Shown: one piece after another, positions 8,070 through 15,883 of the stretch
How the letters are laid out: each line of letters starts with the position of its first letter
Numbering within the stretch: the first letter of the stretch is position 1
Assembly (NCBI GenBank): GCA_017450535.1
Contig: JAFSTK010000110.1
Location: 1-35,253 of the forward strand
Length of the DNA: 35,253 bases
From: Treponema sp.
GTDB taxonomy: Bacteria > Spirochaetota > Spirochaetia > Treponematales > Treponemataceae
Direction: 5' to 3'
Translations under genes and position numbers: made by a program
The notes under the pieces: model-generated
Database searches by the model: none
Told to the model about the DNA's origin: nothing
The model's input: only the letters and a program-made list of their open reading frames with translations

Positions 8070-8819
8070 ATGAAAAAAAATTTGTTTATTCTATTACTTT
8101 CTTTTGTTGTCATACATTTCTTTATGAGTTGTACTTCAACAAATATTACTCTTTCTGATAAAGTTCCGGTCGCTGTAGTTACGGTGACAGCAAATCATAC
8201 GCTTCCTTGGCTGAATGAAGAAACATCGGATGGAAAAAGTGATGATGCTGCAGACGATCCAGATGGATTGCTTACATATGCGGTGAATAAACTGATTAGC
8301 GGCAACAATGTGGAAATGACTTCCGACCGAGCCCGTGTTGACTATGCGGCAGAAAGCTTGAATCATCTTTTGGAAGAGACCGGCGGATTTACAGTTGTTC
8401 CAAAAAAGGAAGTGATTTCTGCGTCCTTTTATCGCAAAAGCCGTGAAAATATTTTGAACTATATGGTTGCATTGGTTTCTGCTGACGGTTATAAAAACTT
8501 TATGACTATGGGCTCAAAAAATGCCCGTATCCTTATGGACCAAATCGGCGCAAAAAGTCTGGTGATGGCGAATTTTACTTTCCAAAAAGCGAGGGTGAGC
8601 GGAAACAAATGGAATGGAGAAGCCGCCGCCTATGCAAAAATGGAGATTCGCCTGCTTGATTCAAGAGGAAAAGAACTGATGGACCGCGAGTATTCGGCGA
8701 TTTCCATAAACACTGTGCCTATTAGGGACAGAGGATACAACAAAGAAGAGCTTGTCGAACTTTTCCCGGAGGCGATTGATATCGTCATCAATAAATTCGT
8801 TGTGGACTGTATGCAATAG
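8070..8819 (+). CDS. Lipoprotein of unknown function
   Basis: The 249-residue product begins with a Lys-rich n-region, a hydrophobic core and the lipobox-like FFMSC, so Cys21 is probably lipidated. The mature part has mixed strand-helix character, with an early conserved-looking strand (KVPVAVVTVTANH). I recognise no enzyme motif. Its stop lies 3 bases from the start of the TtcA-like gene, so the two are probably transcribed together, although no functional link is evident. The ribosome site is AGGGA before the ATG. It resembles the many family-specific treponemal lipoproteins only in its signal. Confidence 0.8.
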   Translation: MKKNLFILLLSFVVIHFFMSCTSTNITLSDKVPVAVVTVTANHTLPWLNEETSDGKSDDAADDPDGLLTYAVNKLISGNNVEMTSDRARVDYAAESLNHLLEETGGFTVVPKKEVISASFYRKSRENILNYMVALVSADGYKNFMTMGSKNARILMDQIGAKSLVMANFTFQKARVSGNKWNGEAAAYAKMEIRLLDSRGKELMDREYSAISINTVPIRDRGYNKEELVELFPEAIDIVINKFVVDCMQ

Positions 8820-8822
8820 CGT

Positions 8823-9533
8823 ATGGGGCAGCCGTTGTTATATAGCCTCATCGATAAGGCTGTGTACGAATATGCTATGCTTCCTCCCGGCAGCCGTGTC
8901 CTTGTGGGTGCGAGCGGCGGAAAAGATTCTACGCTGCTGGTAGACTATTTTGCAAATCGCATGAAGCGACGGAACGGGAATGATTTTTCTTTTACCGCTC
9001 TGTATGTGCATAGTGATTTTGCGTCGCCTTTTAACACTGATTTGCTGTCTTTTTTTCAAGATTTGCATGTTGATTTTGCGGAGATTCAGGCCGATGTGCT
9101 TGCACGGTTAAAGCCGGGACGAAAAATGAATTGTTACTGGTGTTCCATGCAGCGACGTACGGAACTGATTCGTTATGCGTTAGATAACGGTTACGATACC
9201 ATTGCCTTGGGGCATCATCTGGACGACATTTTAGAGACGCTGCTGATGAATATGCTTGGAAAAAGCGTGCTCTCCACGATGCCCCCTGTCTTTCAATATG
9301 ATAAATACCCGCTCAGAATAATTCGTCCGCTTTGTTATGCCCCTGTCGATATGATTGTGAGTTATGCAAAAGAGCAGGGGTGGCATTCCATGACGTGCAC
9401 TTGCGATTATCAGGAGAATTCCGGCCGAAAAGAGATGCGAAAGCGACTTGATGCATTGACGGACGGTGACGCGGATAAGAAAATGCGTTTGTTCAATGCG
9501 CTGAAACATATTCAACATGAATATCTTCCGTAA
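8823..9533 (+). CDS. TtcA/TilS-type PP-loop ATPase, probable tRNA 2-thiocytidine synthase
   Basis: The PP-loop pyrophosphatase motif SGGKDS (residues 31-36) identifies an N-type ATP pyrophosphatase that adenylates a tRNA base. Cys104-Tyr-Trp-Cys107 followed by MQRR matches the TtcA pattern (CxxC then Arg-rich). HHLDD near residue 132 is also typical. Cys192 and Cys194 could give the third ligand of the Fe-S cluster seen in TtcA. TtcA inserts sulfur at C32 of certain tRNAs. At 236 residues it is shorter than the E. coli enzyme (about 310), mainly at the C-terminus. The ATG follows the upstream stop by 3 bases and has no strong ribosome site of its own, which suggests coupling. TtcA is the likeliest subfamily; a related PP-loop thiolase cannot be excluded. 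Confidence 0.8.
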   Translation: MGQPLLYSLIDKAVYEYAMLPPGSRVLVGASGGKDSTLLVDYFANRMKRRNGNDFSFTALYVHSDFASPFNTDLLSFFQDLHVDFAEIQADVLARLKPGRKMNCYWCSMQRRTELIRYALDNGYDTIALGHHLDDILETLLMNMLGKSVLSTMPPVFQYDKYPLRIIRPLCYAPVDMIVSYAKEQGWHSMTCTCDYQENSGRKEMRKRLDALTDGDADKKMRLFNALKHIQHEYLP

Positions 9534-9583
9534 AGGGTATAATTTTTCTGAAAAAACTGTTAGAATGATACGATAATAAAGAT

Positions 9584-11002
9584 ATGGAAGAAAATAATTT
9601 TTCGCAGACAGTAGTAGACGCAGTTGACGCTAAGGCGGAATGGTATGACAGAGAAGGTCTGCCAGAACTGTTGGACGATTATCGTTTGTTGCATACATGT
9701 GTGCGTACGGTTTTTGACTTCCTCTCAAAGAAGTCGCTTATCACTCCAGACCCGTATAAGCTGGACAAAAAGATTTCAGACATCAAAGCTCCCGACGATG
9801 CCCCGTTTACTGAAAATGAGCGTTCTCTCACCATGGGTATGCGTTTGTCGGATTATGAAAGTACGCTTGACTTTTTGTGCAATTATTACAAGTTTTCCAT
9901 ATCTAACATCAACATGGCGACTATAAAAAAACTGGTTGCCCTGAATAACGCATTCTGCTGGTCATCTCTTACGCCCAACAGTCCTAAGGTCAATACTCGT
10001 GCGCTGGCAGAGATGGTTTTGCGTGCGCGTCAGAATTTGGATGGACTTACAAACAGCATGATTACTGACAGTCTTTCCAAGGCATCGGTCGCGCTTAAAA
10101 ATATCACAGAACAACTGAAAGAATTGACTGCCTTCCTGCGAGAATTTTACAAGGGACAGGTGCGAAAGAATGTCATGGGAAATGCAGGATACGATGCAAA
10201 TGCAGCCGCTTCTTCCCCAAGCGAGGAACTTTCCCAAATAAAAAAACATTTTGCCTCTTCAATGGGAAAAGTGCCGTTTTATAATGAGCTGATTGATGAG
10301 ATTGTTCAGGAAGATACTGCTGACAACAAGGCTGAATTACAGACCGCAGTGCTTAAAAAACTGGATGTCGCAAAAACTGATGCCGCCAAAAAAGAAAAAC
10401 AGATTGATACAAAAGATATGATTATGGGGGCCTTGCGAGTTTTAGGTGCAATGCCTCCACAACTGACCGCTGTTCATCAAAAATTGACTGATAACCATGA
10501 ATTGCTGGAAAGTGAGCATAATTCTTTCATGGACAAGATAAAACGAGCGCTCCGCAAGGCGTTTAATATACAGGAAAAACCGCAGTTTTATCAGATTACG
10601 ATTGCTGATGCTGCTTCTGATACCAAACGGCGTGAAAAGATTAATTTTCAGCAGTTTTTGACAGAATTGAGTACCCGTACACGTCGTTTTACCGCCGCTT
10701 GCGTAAAAGGTGCTCCAGGCTATGAAAAAATCTTGGCTCAGCCAGAAGAAAAAATCCTTGACTTTGTGAACGCGCAGCTTGCAGAGTCAAATAAGATGCT
10801 CAAAATCTTGCAGGGGTTGGACGATTTCTTTAAGAATACTGCCGCTCCTGAAAATAAAAACAAAGTGAAAGGCATAAAAATGGAGCTTACTTCCATAAAA
10901 AATAATGTCGTCAAGGCAAATCAAGTGCGTGCGGAATATCAGGCATATGTGGAAGAAGCCGAACAGATGAAAAAATTGGGGATTACTGACAATGAATTTT
11001 AA
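9584..11002 (+). CDS. Unrecognised helical cytoplasmic protein
   Basis: The 472-residue product has no signal peptide and no membrane segment. It is mostly helical and charged, with likely coiled-coil stretches around residues 165-200 and 400-465. I recognise no catalytic motif. The start ATG has no Shine-Dalgarno sequence (AATAAAGAT precedes it). A GATACGATAAT element 8-17 bases upstream could be a -10 box giving a leaderless or near-leaderless message; TATAAT at 9538-9543 is an alternative. It overlaps the next gene, an oligopeptide-binding protein, by 11 bases. The pairing suggests co-expression but does not reveal a function. It may be a lineage-specific spirochaete protein. Confidence 0.75.
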   Translation: MEENNFSQTVVDAVDAKAEWYDREGLPELLDDYRLLHTCVRTVFDFLSKKSLITPDPYKLDKKISDIKAPDDAPFTENERSLTMGMRLSDYESTLDFLCNYYKFSISNINMATIKKLVALNNAFCWSSLTPNSPKVNTRALAEMVLRARQNLDGLTNSMITDSLSKASVALKNITEQLKELTAFLREFYKGQVRKNVMGNAGYDANAAASSPSEELSQIKKHFASSMGKVPFYNELIDEIVQEDTADNKAELQTAVLKKLDVAKTDAAKKEKQIDTKDMIMGALRVLGAMPPQLTAVHQKLTDNHELLESEHNSFMDKIKRALRKAFNIQEKPQFYQITIADAASDTKRREKINFQQFLTELSTRTRRFTAACVKGAPGYEKILAQPEEKILDFVNAQLAESNKMLKILQGLDDFFKNTAAPENKNKVKGIKMELTSIKNNVVKANQVRAEYQAYVEEAEQMKKLGITDNEF

Positions 11003-12572
11003 ATCACTTTTTGTTGCTGTCGCAGTTTTCTTTTGCATAACAATTGTGTCTGCTCAAGAAAACGTCGATACGTCTTTGCAGCGTAATTTTGTAATTATCG
11101 GCGCGGAACATTTGTATGATCTGAATCCTCATACTGCGAATTATAGTGCTGAGGCGCAGATTCTTTCTGGGTTATATGAAGGTCTGTATTCGTATGATCC
11201 CAAAACACTTGACCCTGTGCCTGCGTTGGCAACTGAATTCAAACTTTCCCGCAACAAAAAACGCTGGACATTCACTATCCGTGAAAATGCAAAATTCAGT
11301 AACGGAGAACCGATTACGGCGTATTCAGTGCGGGACTCATGGCTGACACTCTTGGCGACTGCATCTGCTCCTTACGCCTCGCTTTTGGATCCTGTTACTG
11401 GTGCGGCAGCATTCCGTTTGGGCAGGGTAAAATCTGACGCTGTGGGAATTATTGCCCGTGATGAAAGAACTCTGGTCGTCAACCTTGATACGCCAACTGC
11501 CCATTTGCAGCGCATACTGTGTCATCATGCCTTTAGCATCGTGCACGGCAAAAAAAATGTGTTCAGCGGTGCATTTGTGCTGAAGTCCCAGCATGATAAA
11601 AAGATGGAATTGGAAAAAAATCAGCAGTACTGGGATGCTGAGCATGTGTATCTTCCTTCTATTACTATTGAAAGCAGCAACGATTTGAAAGAGAATGCCT
11701 GGAAAATGAACACGGGAAGCGTAGATTGGGTGAGCGGAATGCTTGATACAACTGCTGTCCTTAATAAAAACGCTATCCGCATCGCCGCAGAGTATGGCAC
11801 GGAATATTTGTTTTTCTCTTGCAAGAACGCGCCTTGGGATAATGCGGATTTCCGTAATGCGTTGGTTGCCGCCGTGCCATGGGAAGAGTTGCGCAAGTCT
11901 TCGCTCGTACAGGCTTTCACTTTGGTTTATCCGTTGGCAGGCTATCCGTCAGTGGAAGGCTTGAAAGACACGTCAATTGAAGACGCACAGGACTTGATGG
12001 CGCTCGCAAAAGAAAAAGCCGGTATGAGTGCGACAGAAAAACTCGTGCTTACGTTTGGAATTACAGGCAGCGAGCGCATGAAAAAAGAAGTTGAGCTGCT
12101 CAAGGCTGCCTGGGAGCCGCTTGGCGTGGAATTGAAAGTGCAGACAACGCCTGAAGAGCGATATCTTTTGAGCATTCCGTCTTGGAACGCCGATTTGTTC
12201 AGCTATTCATGGATTGGTGATTTTGCAGACCCGTTGGCTTTTCTTGAATTGTTCCGAGAAGGCTCCACGCTGAACCAGAGCAAATGGCATAACAGCGACT
12301 ACAACCGCTTTTTAGAAAAAGCCTCTGAAACAAATGATGCGACTGAGCACAACAAGTTGCTCGCAGAAGCGGAGCGCGTTCTTTTGGACGACGGCGTAGT
12401 GCTTCCTATTTCTCATTCAGTTTGTCTTCATGCAATCAATCCCGAAACCATTGGCGGCTGGTATACTAACGCGCTTGATATCCATCCGTTCAAGTACATC
12501 TACTTTAAAAACGAGCCCAAGACTCAGGAAGAATCTTTCATGAAGTTTTGCGCATTTAAAACCGAGCCCTAG
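10992..12572 (+). CDS. Oligopeptide ABC transporter substrate-binding protein (SBP family 5)
   Basis: The 526-residue protein has the OppA/DppA pattern: DLNPHTANYSAEAQILSGLYEGLY near the N-terminus, then PALATEFKLSRNKKRWTF and FTIRENAKFSNGEP, the classical family-5 signature region. The signal peptide ends near VSA-QEN (about residue 21) and there is no lipobox at the junction, so a periplasmic rather than lipid-anchored form is likely. It binds peptides for import. No permease or ATPase genes lie next to it, so it must use a transporter encoded elsewhere or act as a sensor. It overlaps the upstream gene by 11 bases, and GGGG at about 10978 is a possible ribosome site. Confidence 0.9.
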   Translation: MNFKSLFVAVAVFFCITIVSAQENVDTSLQRNFVIIGAEHLYDLNPHTANYSAEAQILSGLYEGLYSYDPKTLDPVPALATEFKLSRNKKRWTFTIRENAKFSNGEPITAYSVRDSWLTLLATASAPYASLLDPVTGAAAFRLGRVKSDAVGIIARDERTLVVNLDTPTAHLQRILCHHAFSIVHGKKNVFSGAFVLKSQHDKKMELEKNQQYWDAEHVYLPSITIESSNDLKENAWKMNTGSVDWVSGMLDTTAVLNKNAIRIAAEYGTEYLFFSCKNAPWDNADFRNALVAAVPWEELRKSSLVQAFTLVYPLAGYPSVEGLKDTSIEDAQDLMALAKEKAGMSATEKLVLTFGITGSERMKKEVELLKAAWEPLGVELKVQTTPEERYLLSIPSWNADLFSYSWIGDFADPLAFLELFREGSTLNQSKWHNSDYNRFLEKASETNDATEHNKLLAEAERVLLDDGVVLPISHSVCLHAINPETIGGWYTNALDIHPFKYIYFKNEPKTQEESFMKFCAFKTEP

Positions 12573-12599
12573 ACAGTTTCCCATATTGTTGCGTTAGTG

Positions 12600-12627
12600 A
12601 AAAAAATAAGCCGCCAGAACGGCGGCT
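12600..12627 (-). terminator. Terminator of pncB
   Basis: AGCCGCC (12609-12615) pairs with GGCGGCT (12621-12627). On the minus strand the stem is followed by a run of T (complement of the A run at 12600-12606). The plus strand has no T run, so it serves pncB and not the convergent oligopeptide-binding gene. Confidence 0.75.
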
Positions 12628-12677
12628 GAAAAGCAAAGTATAGCATGTCGTGGTAAAAACAACACGATGTTGTTTTA

Positions 12678-14141
12678 CTATTTTATGCGTGCGTTGATGA
12701 ATTCCATCTTCAGGTTTTTCGCCGCCTCTGTGAGCGACACCTTGTAGATGTGCGGATTCAAAATGCGCTTGTATGAGTCGTCCAGCGTTTCCAGCTGTTT
12801 TACCATATTCTCGCGAGCGAGGCGGAGCTGTTCTGCTGGCGGCAGTTTTGCGTTTACACGCTCTCCGCCTTTGACCATCTGGTGCAGCATTGGCTCAACT
12901 TTTGCCGCTTTAAATGTGAACTGTCGGTAATCGACACCGGGGTGGAAGTAGCGTTTTTCTTCGCCTTCGGTAACGCTTTCGTCTTCCAGGGCGAGAATGT
13001 CCGCTTTTGCCATGCCGTTCTCATCGAACAGACGGTACACGTTTTTGATGCCAGGGTTCGTGTTCTTTTCCGGATTATCGCTGAATTTCATGGCGGCTTT
13101 CATTGTGCCGGTGGTTTTGTCGTGGCGGGCGGCGAGTTTGTACACGCCGGTAAATGACGCTTCATTTCCGCCTGTCACCATGTGTGTGCCTACGCCCCAG
13201 CTGTTAATCGGCGTGTGCTGCTGAACAAGCGTCTCCACAATTTCTTCGGTAAGCTCATTTGAGACGGTAATCGTCGCCTGCGGGAAGCCGGCCTTATCCA
13301 ATTCTTTGCGCACTTCAGTGGTGAGATACGAGATGTCTCCTGAGTCCAAGCGCACGCCAAAGTTCAAGCCTTTTTTGACCAGCTCGCTTCCTGCGATGAT
13401 TGCATTTTTAATGCCGCTCTTGAGCGTGTCGTAAGTGTCAATCAAGAAAACCGTCTTGGTGGGGTAGAGTTTTGCGTAGGCACGGAATGCGTCAAGCTCA
13501 GACGGATATGCCATAATCCAAGAGTGTGCCATCGTCCCCATAACAGGAATGCCGTAGAGTTTTCCGGCGAGTGTGTTTGAAGTGCCTGCCGCTCCACCGA
13601 TAAACGATGCGCGTGTCGCACTCATTGCGCCGTCATTTCCCTGTGCGCGGCGGAGACCAAATTCCATAATCGCGCCTTTTTTGCTTGCAAGCCACACACG
13701 CGCAGTTTTTGTTGCAATCAGACTCTGGAAATTGATGTGGTTCAGCACCAAACCTTCCACAATCTGCGCTTCAATCAGATTTGCGTGAATGCGGACAATT
13801 GGTTCCTGCGGGAAAATAATTGAGCCTTCTTCAAAGGCATACAAGTCACCACTAAAGCGGAAATCTTTGAGATAGTCCAAAAATCCCTGCTCAAACATAT
13901 TCTGCGCTTTTAAGTACGCAATGTCTTCTTCGCTAAAGGTAAAATCAGTAATCGCCTCAAGAAGTGTGTCCAAACCTGCGAATACGGAAAAACCGCCCTT
14001 AAACGGTTGTCTGCGGAAGAACATATCGAATACGACCTGCTGATTCATATCATTCTTCCAATAGCCCTGTGCCATAGTCAGTTCATAGAAGTCGGTAAAC
14101 AGTGCGCTGTTGATAATGCTGTTTTCAATTTTCTCTGCCAT
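12678..14141 (-). CDS. pncB: Nicotinate phosphoribosyltransferase
   Basis: It converts nicotinate and PRPP to nicotinate mononucleotide in the NAD salvage pathway. The 487-residue product has the family's N-terminal TDFYELTMAQGYW (from residue 16). It has FGLRRAQG near residue 161 and MGTMAHSW with His206, the site that corresponds to the autophosphorylated histidine. VRLDSGD follows in the PRPP-binding barrel. I chose the ATG at 14141 rather than the GTG at 14156: GAGGA lies just before the ATG, and the -10 box sits immediately upstream of the GTG, so transcription probably starts after it. The gene is single, convergent with the peptide-binding gene and divergent from mcsA. Confidence 0.95.
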   Translation of the reverse strand: MAEKIENSIINSALFTDFYELTMAQGYWKNDMNQQVVFDMFFRRQPFKGGFSVFAGLDTLLEAITDFTFSEEDIAYLKAQNMFEQGFLDYLKDFRFSGDLYAFEEGSIIFPQEPIVRIHANLIEAQIVEGLVLNHINFQSLIATKTARVWLASKKGAIMEFGLRRAQGNDGAMSATRASFIGGAAGTSNTLAGKLYGIPVMGTMAHSWIMAYPSELDAFRAYAKLYPTKTVFLIDTYDTLKSGIKNAIIAGSELVKKGLNFGVRLDSGDISYLTTEVRKELDKAGFPQATITVSNELTEEIVETLVQQHTPINSWGVGTHMVTGGNEASFTGVYKLAARHDKTTGTMKAAMKFSDNPEKNTNPGIKNVYRLFDENGMAKADILALEDESVTEGEEKRYFHPGVDYRQFTFKAAKVEPMLHQMVKGGERVNAKLPPAEQLRLARENMVKQLETLDDSYKRILNPHIYKVSLTEAAKNLKMEFINARIK

Positions 14142-14158
14142 AGTTTCCTCTGGCACCC

Positions 14159-14187
14159 ATTATAAAGTTTGTAGCACTTATAGTCAA
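14159..14187 (-). promoter_or_regulatory. Promoter of pncB
   Basis: Read on the minus strand, TTGACT (14187-14182) and TATAAT (14164-14159) are separated by 17 bases, a near-consensus promoter. The predicted start gives a leader of only about 10 bases before the ATG at 14141. Confidence 0.75.
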
Positions 14188-14236
14188 ATAGATAAAAAAG
14201 TCGCTTTTTTCCTTTTCGATTGCCACTAAAATGTGT

Positions 14237-14242
14237 TATACT
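14237..14242 (+). promoter_or_regulatory. -10 element of the mcsA-mcsB-clpC operon
   Basis: TATACT lies 20 bases before the mcsA ATG. The best -35 at 17 bases spacing (TTTCGA, 14214-14219) is poor, so an activator or alternative sigma factor may be involved. AGGTGG at 14252 is the ribosome site. I see no tandem GGTCAAA heptads of the CtsR type. Confidence 0.45.
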
Positions 14243-14261
14243 TATAGTGTAAGGTGGGTTA

Positions 14262-14783
14262 ATGAACGAAATAATCTGTGATTTTTGCCATACGAACAAT
14301 GCCGTTTTTTTCATCGAGCAGGTGAGCCCTCAGGGAAAGCGTAAGCTGAATCTCTGCATGGATTGTGCCGCCAAGAACGGTGTGACTCCAGACCCAAAAT
14401 CTATCGAAAAAAATGTGGGTGGTCTGTTCGCGCAATTGGCAAAAATCTCCAAAAAACTTGCCGAAGAAGAAAGCCGTGTATGTCCGGTGTGCGGAACAAG
14501 TCTTTCGATTATCAGAAAAAAACGCATGGCAGGATGTCCTGAATGTTATGCCATTTTTAGAGACGATATTCAGCAGATTTTGAAAAATCAGGGCGTGCAG
14601 GGTCAGTATACTGGCTCCATGCCCAACCGCCTGCGCAATTTCCGTTCCGTGTTAAACGACAGAATTGTGTTGCGCACAAAATTGGAAGAGTCACTTAAAA
14701 AAGAGGATTACGAAAAGGCGGCTTTGTACCGTGACTATCTCCGCGCGCTTGAAAAAACTCGTGTTGCAGGCGGTGACCAATGA
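14262..14783 (+). CDS. mcsA: McsA-like zinc-finger protein with UVR motif
   Basis: In Firmicutes McsA is the activator of the protein-arginine kinase McsB and an adaptor to ClpC. The 173-residue protein carries two pairs of CxxC zinc ligands: Cys6/Cys9 with Cys32/Cys35, and Cys74/Cys77 with Cys92/Cys95. A UVR motif (about 130-165, KLEESLKKEDYEKAALYRDY) at the C-terminus matches the standard McsA layout. It overlaps mcsB by four bases (ATGA) and heads an operon with clpC. All zinc ligands are intact, unlike the catalytic motifs of its partner. Confidence 0.9.
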   Translation: MNEIICDFCHTNNAVFFIEQVSPQGKRKLNLCMDCAAKNGVTPDPKSIEKNVGGLFAQLAKISKKLAEEESRVCPVCGTSLSIIRKKRMAGCPECYAIFRDDIQQILKNQGVQGQYTGSMPNRLRNFRSVLNDRIVLRTKLEESLKKEDYEKAALYRDYLRALEKTRVAGGDQ

Positions 14784-15871
14784 CCGAACGCACTGCGGCG
14801 GGAACGGACGCATGGTACGCATACGCTGGTCCTGAAGACGATGTAGTGCTTTCTACTCGTGTCCGACTTGCCCGTAATCTCGCTAATTTTCCGTTTCCAT
14901 CGCATTTTTCATCTGATGACGCTGAGCGAGTGCAGGCATTGGTATTCGATTCGTTTGCGCAAGGAAGTGACCCGGACAGTTATCAGGCTCTTGCGGTAAA
15001 AGATTTGGATGACTTGGGTACAAAAATCTTGTGCGAGCGTGGCGTTCTGGATGAAAAGTTAAAGAATGCGCCGGGAACAGGTATTGTTATGCGCACGGAC
15101 GGAAAGGTTGCCTGCACGGTAAACTTAAAAGACCATGTGCGAATCAGCGCGTTTGTGCCGGGGCTTGCTGGCTCTGCCGCTTACGATATGTGCCATGAGC
15201 TTGACGCGGAGCTGCAGAAAAAATTGCAGTTTGCCGCAAGCTATGATTTTGGTTTTTTGACGACCGCATTTTCCGACAGTGGAAGCGGCATGAAAGTGAG
15301 CGCGAGACTTCATCTGCCGTCAATTTCTTTTTGCGGTCAGTTGAACGATTATTCAAAAGAACTGAACGAAAAAGGCGTGGATATTTCCGCATGTTTTGGC
15401 TCTGGCTCGGAGCGGGGCGCATCATTGGGCGCATATTATCAGGTGTCCACCAAGACATCGGCGACAGGAAGCGAGTTTGACCAGATGGCGAGCATTGTCT
15501 CTGCGGTAAAATATCTTGCTGAAAGCGAGCGCCGTCTGAGAGAGACGGTTTTGCTGAAGCATCCTACGGAATTGCAGAACATGTTGTTTCGCGCCTATGC
15601 GTCGGCAAAGTACTCCACGCTCATGCCTTTGCGGGAATCTGTCGATATTATATCTAAGATAAAATGGGGAAAAGATGCGGGTTTGCTCTCTGGTATTGAT
15701 GACAGCGAATTGTGTGCGCTTTTGTACCGGGTGCAGGACGGGCATCTGCAATTTGTCTTAAAAAACGGAACATTTCATTTTCCAGAAGATATTGTGGAAA
15801 ATCAGCAGTTGCAGACAGAGCGTTTGCGTGCGGTGATTCTGCAGGAAGCGTTTGAAAATCTAAAACTGTAA
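14780..15871 (+). CDS. mcsB: McsB-like ATP:guanido phosphotransferase homologue with altered catalytic motifs
   Basis: Position, length (363 residues) and overall alignment identify the McsB protein-arginine kinase family, which tags proteins with phospho-arginine for ClpC-ClpP degradation. The ATP-binding STRVRLARN (25-33) is intact. Three catalytic motifs are not. The NEEDH loop reads NLKDH (115-119), so the catalytic Glu is gone. The CPTNxGTG signature reads AFSDSGSG (163-170), replacing the active-site Cys and Asn. The Arg-Gly-x-Tyr-Gly-Glu loop reads SACFGSGSE (203-211). The C-terminal RDxxRA pArg-sensing motif is reduced to TERLRA (346-351). It overlaps mcsA by four bases and precedes clpC by 12. 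It is probably a pseudokinase or uses changed chemistry; the motif comparison is from memory of the family. Confidence 0.85.
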   Translation: MTERTAAGTDAWYAYAGPEDDVVLSTRVRLARNLANFPFPSHFSSDDAERVQALVFDSFAQGSDPDSYQALAVKDLDDLGTKILCERGVLDEKLKNAPGTGIVMRTDGKVACTVNLKDHVRISAFVPGLAGSAAYDMCHELDAELQKKLQFAASYDFGFLTTAFSDSGSGMKVSARLHLPSISFCGQLNDYSKELNEKGVDISACFGSGSERGASLGAYYQVSTKTSATGSEFDQMASIVSAVKYLAESERRLRETVLLKHPTELQNMLFRAYASAKYSTLMPLRESVDIISKIKWGKDAGLLSGIDDSELCALLYRVQDGHLQFVLKNGTFHFPEDIVENQQLQTERLRAVILQEAFENLKL

Positions 15872-15883
15872 ATTGAGGTCACT

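Noticed and set aside
8823..9533. TilS (tRNA-Ile lysidine synthase)
   Set aside because: The CYWC-SMQRR cysteines and the lack of the TilS C-terminal domain fit TtcA better.
14157..14261. CtsR operator
   Set aside because: AGTCAAA at 14182 is a partial half-site that coincides with the pncB -35 box; no tandem second heptad is present.
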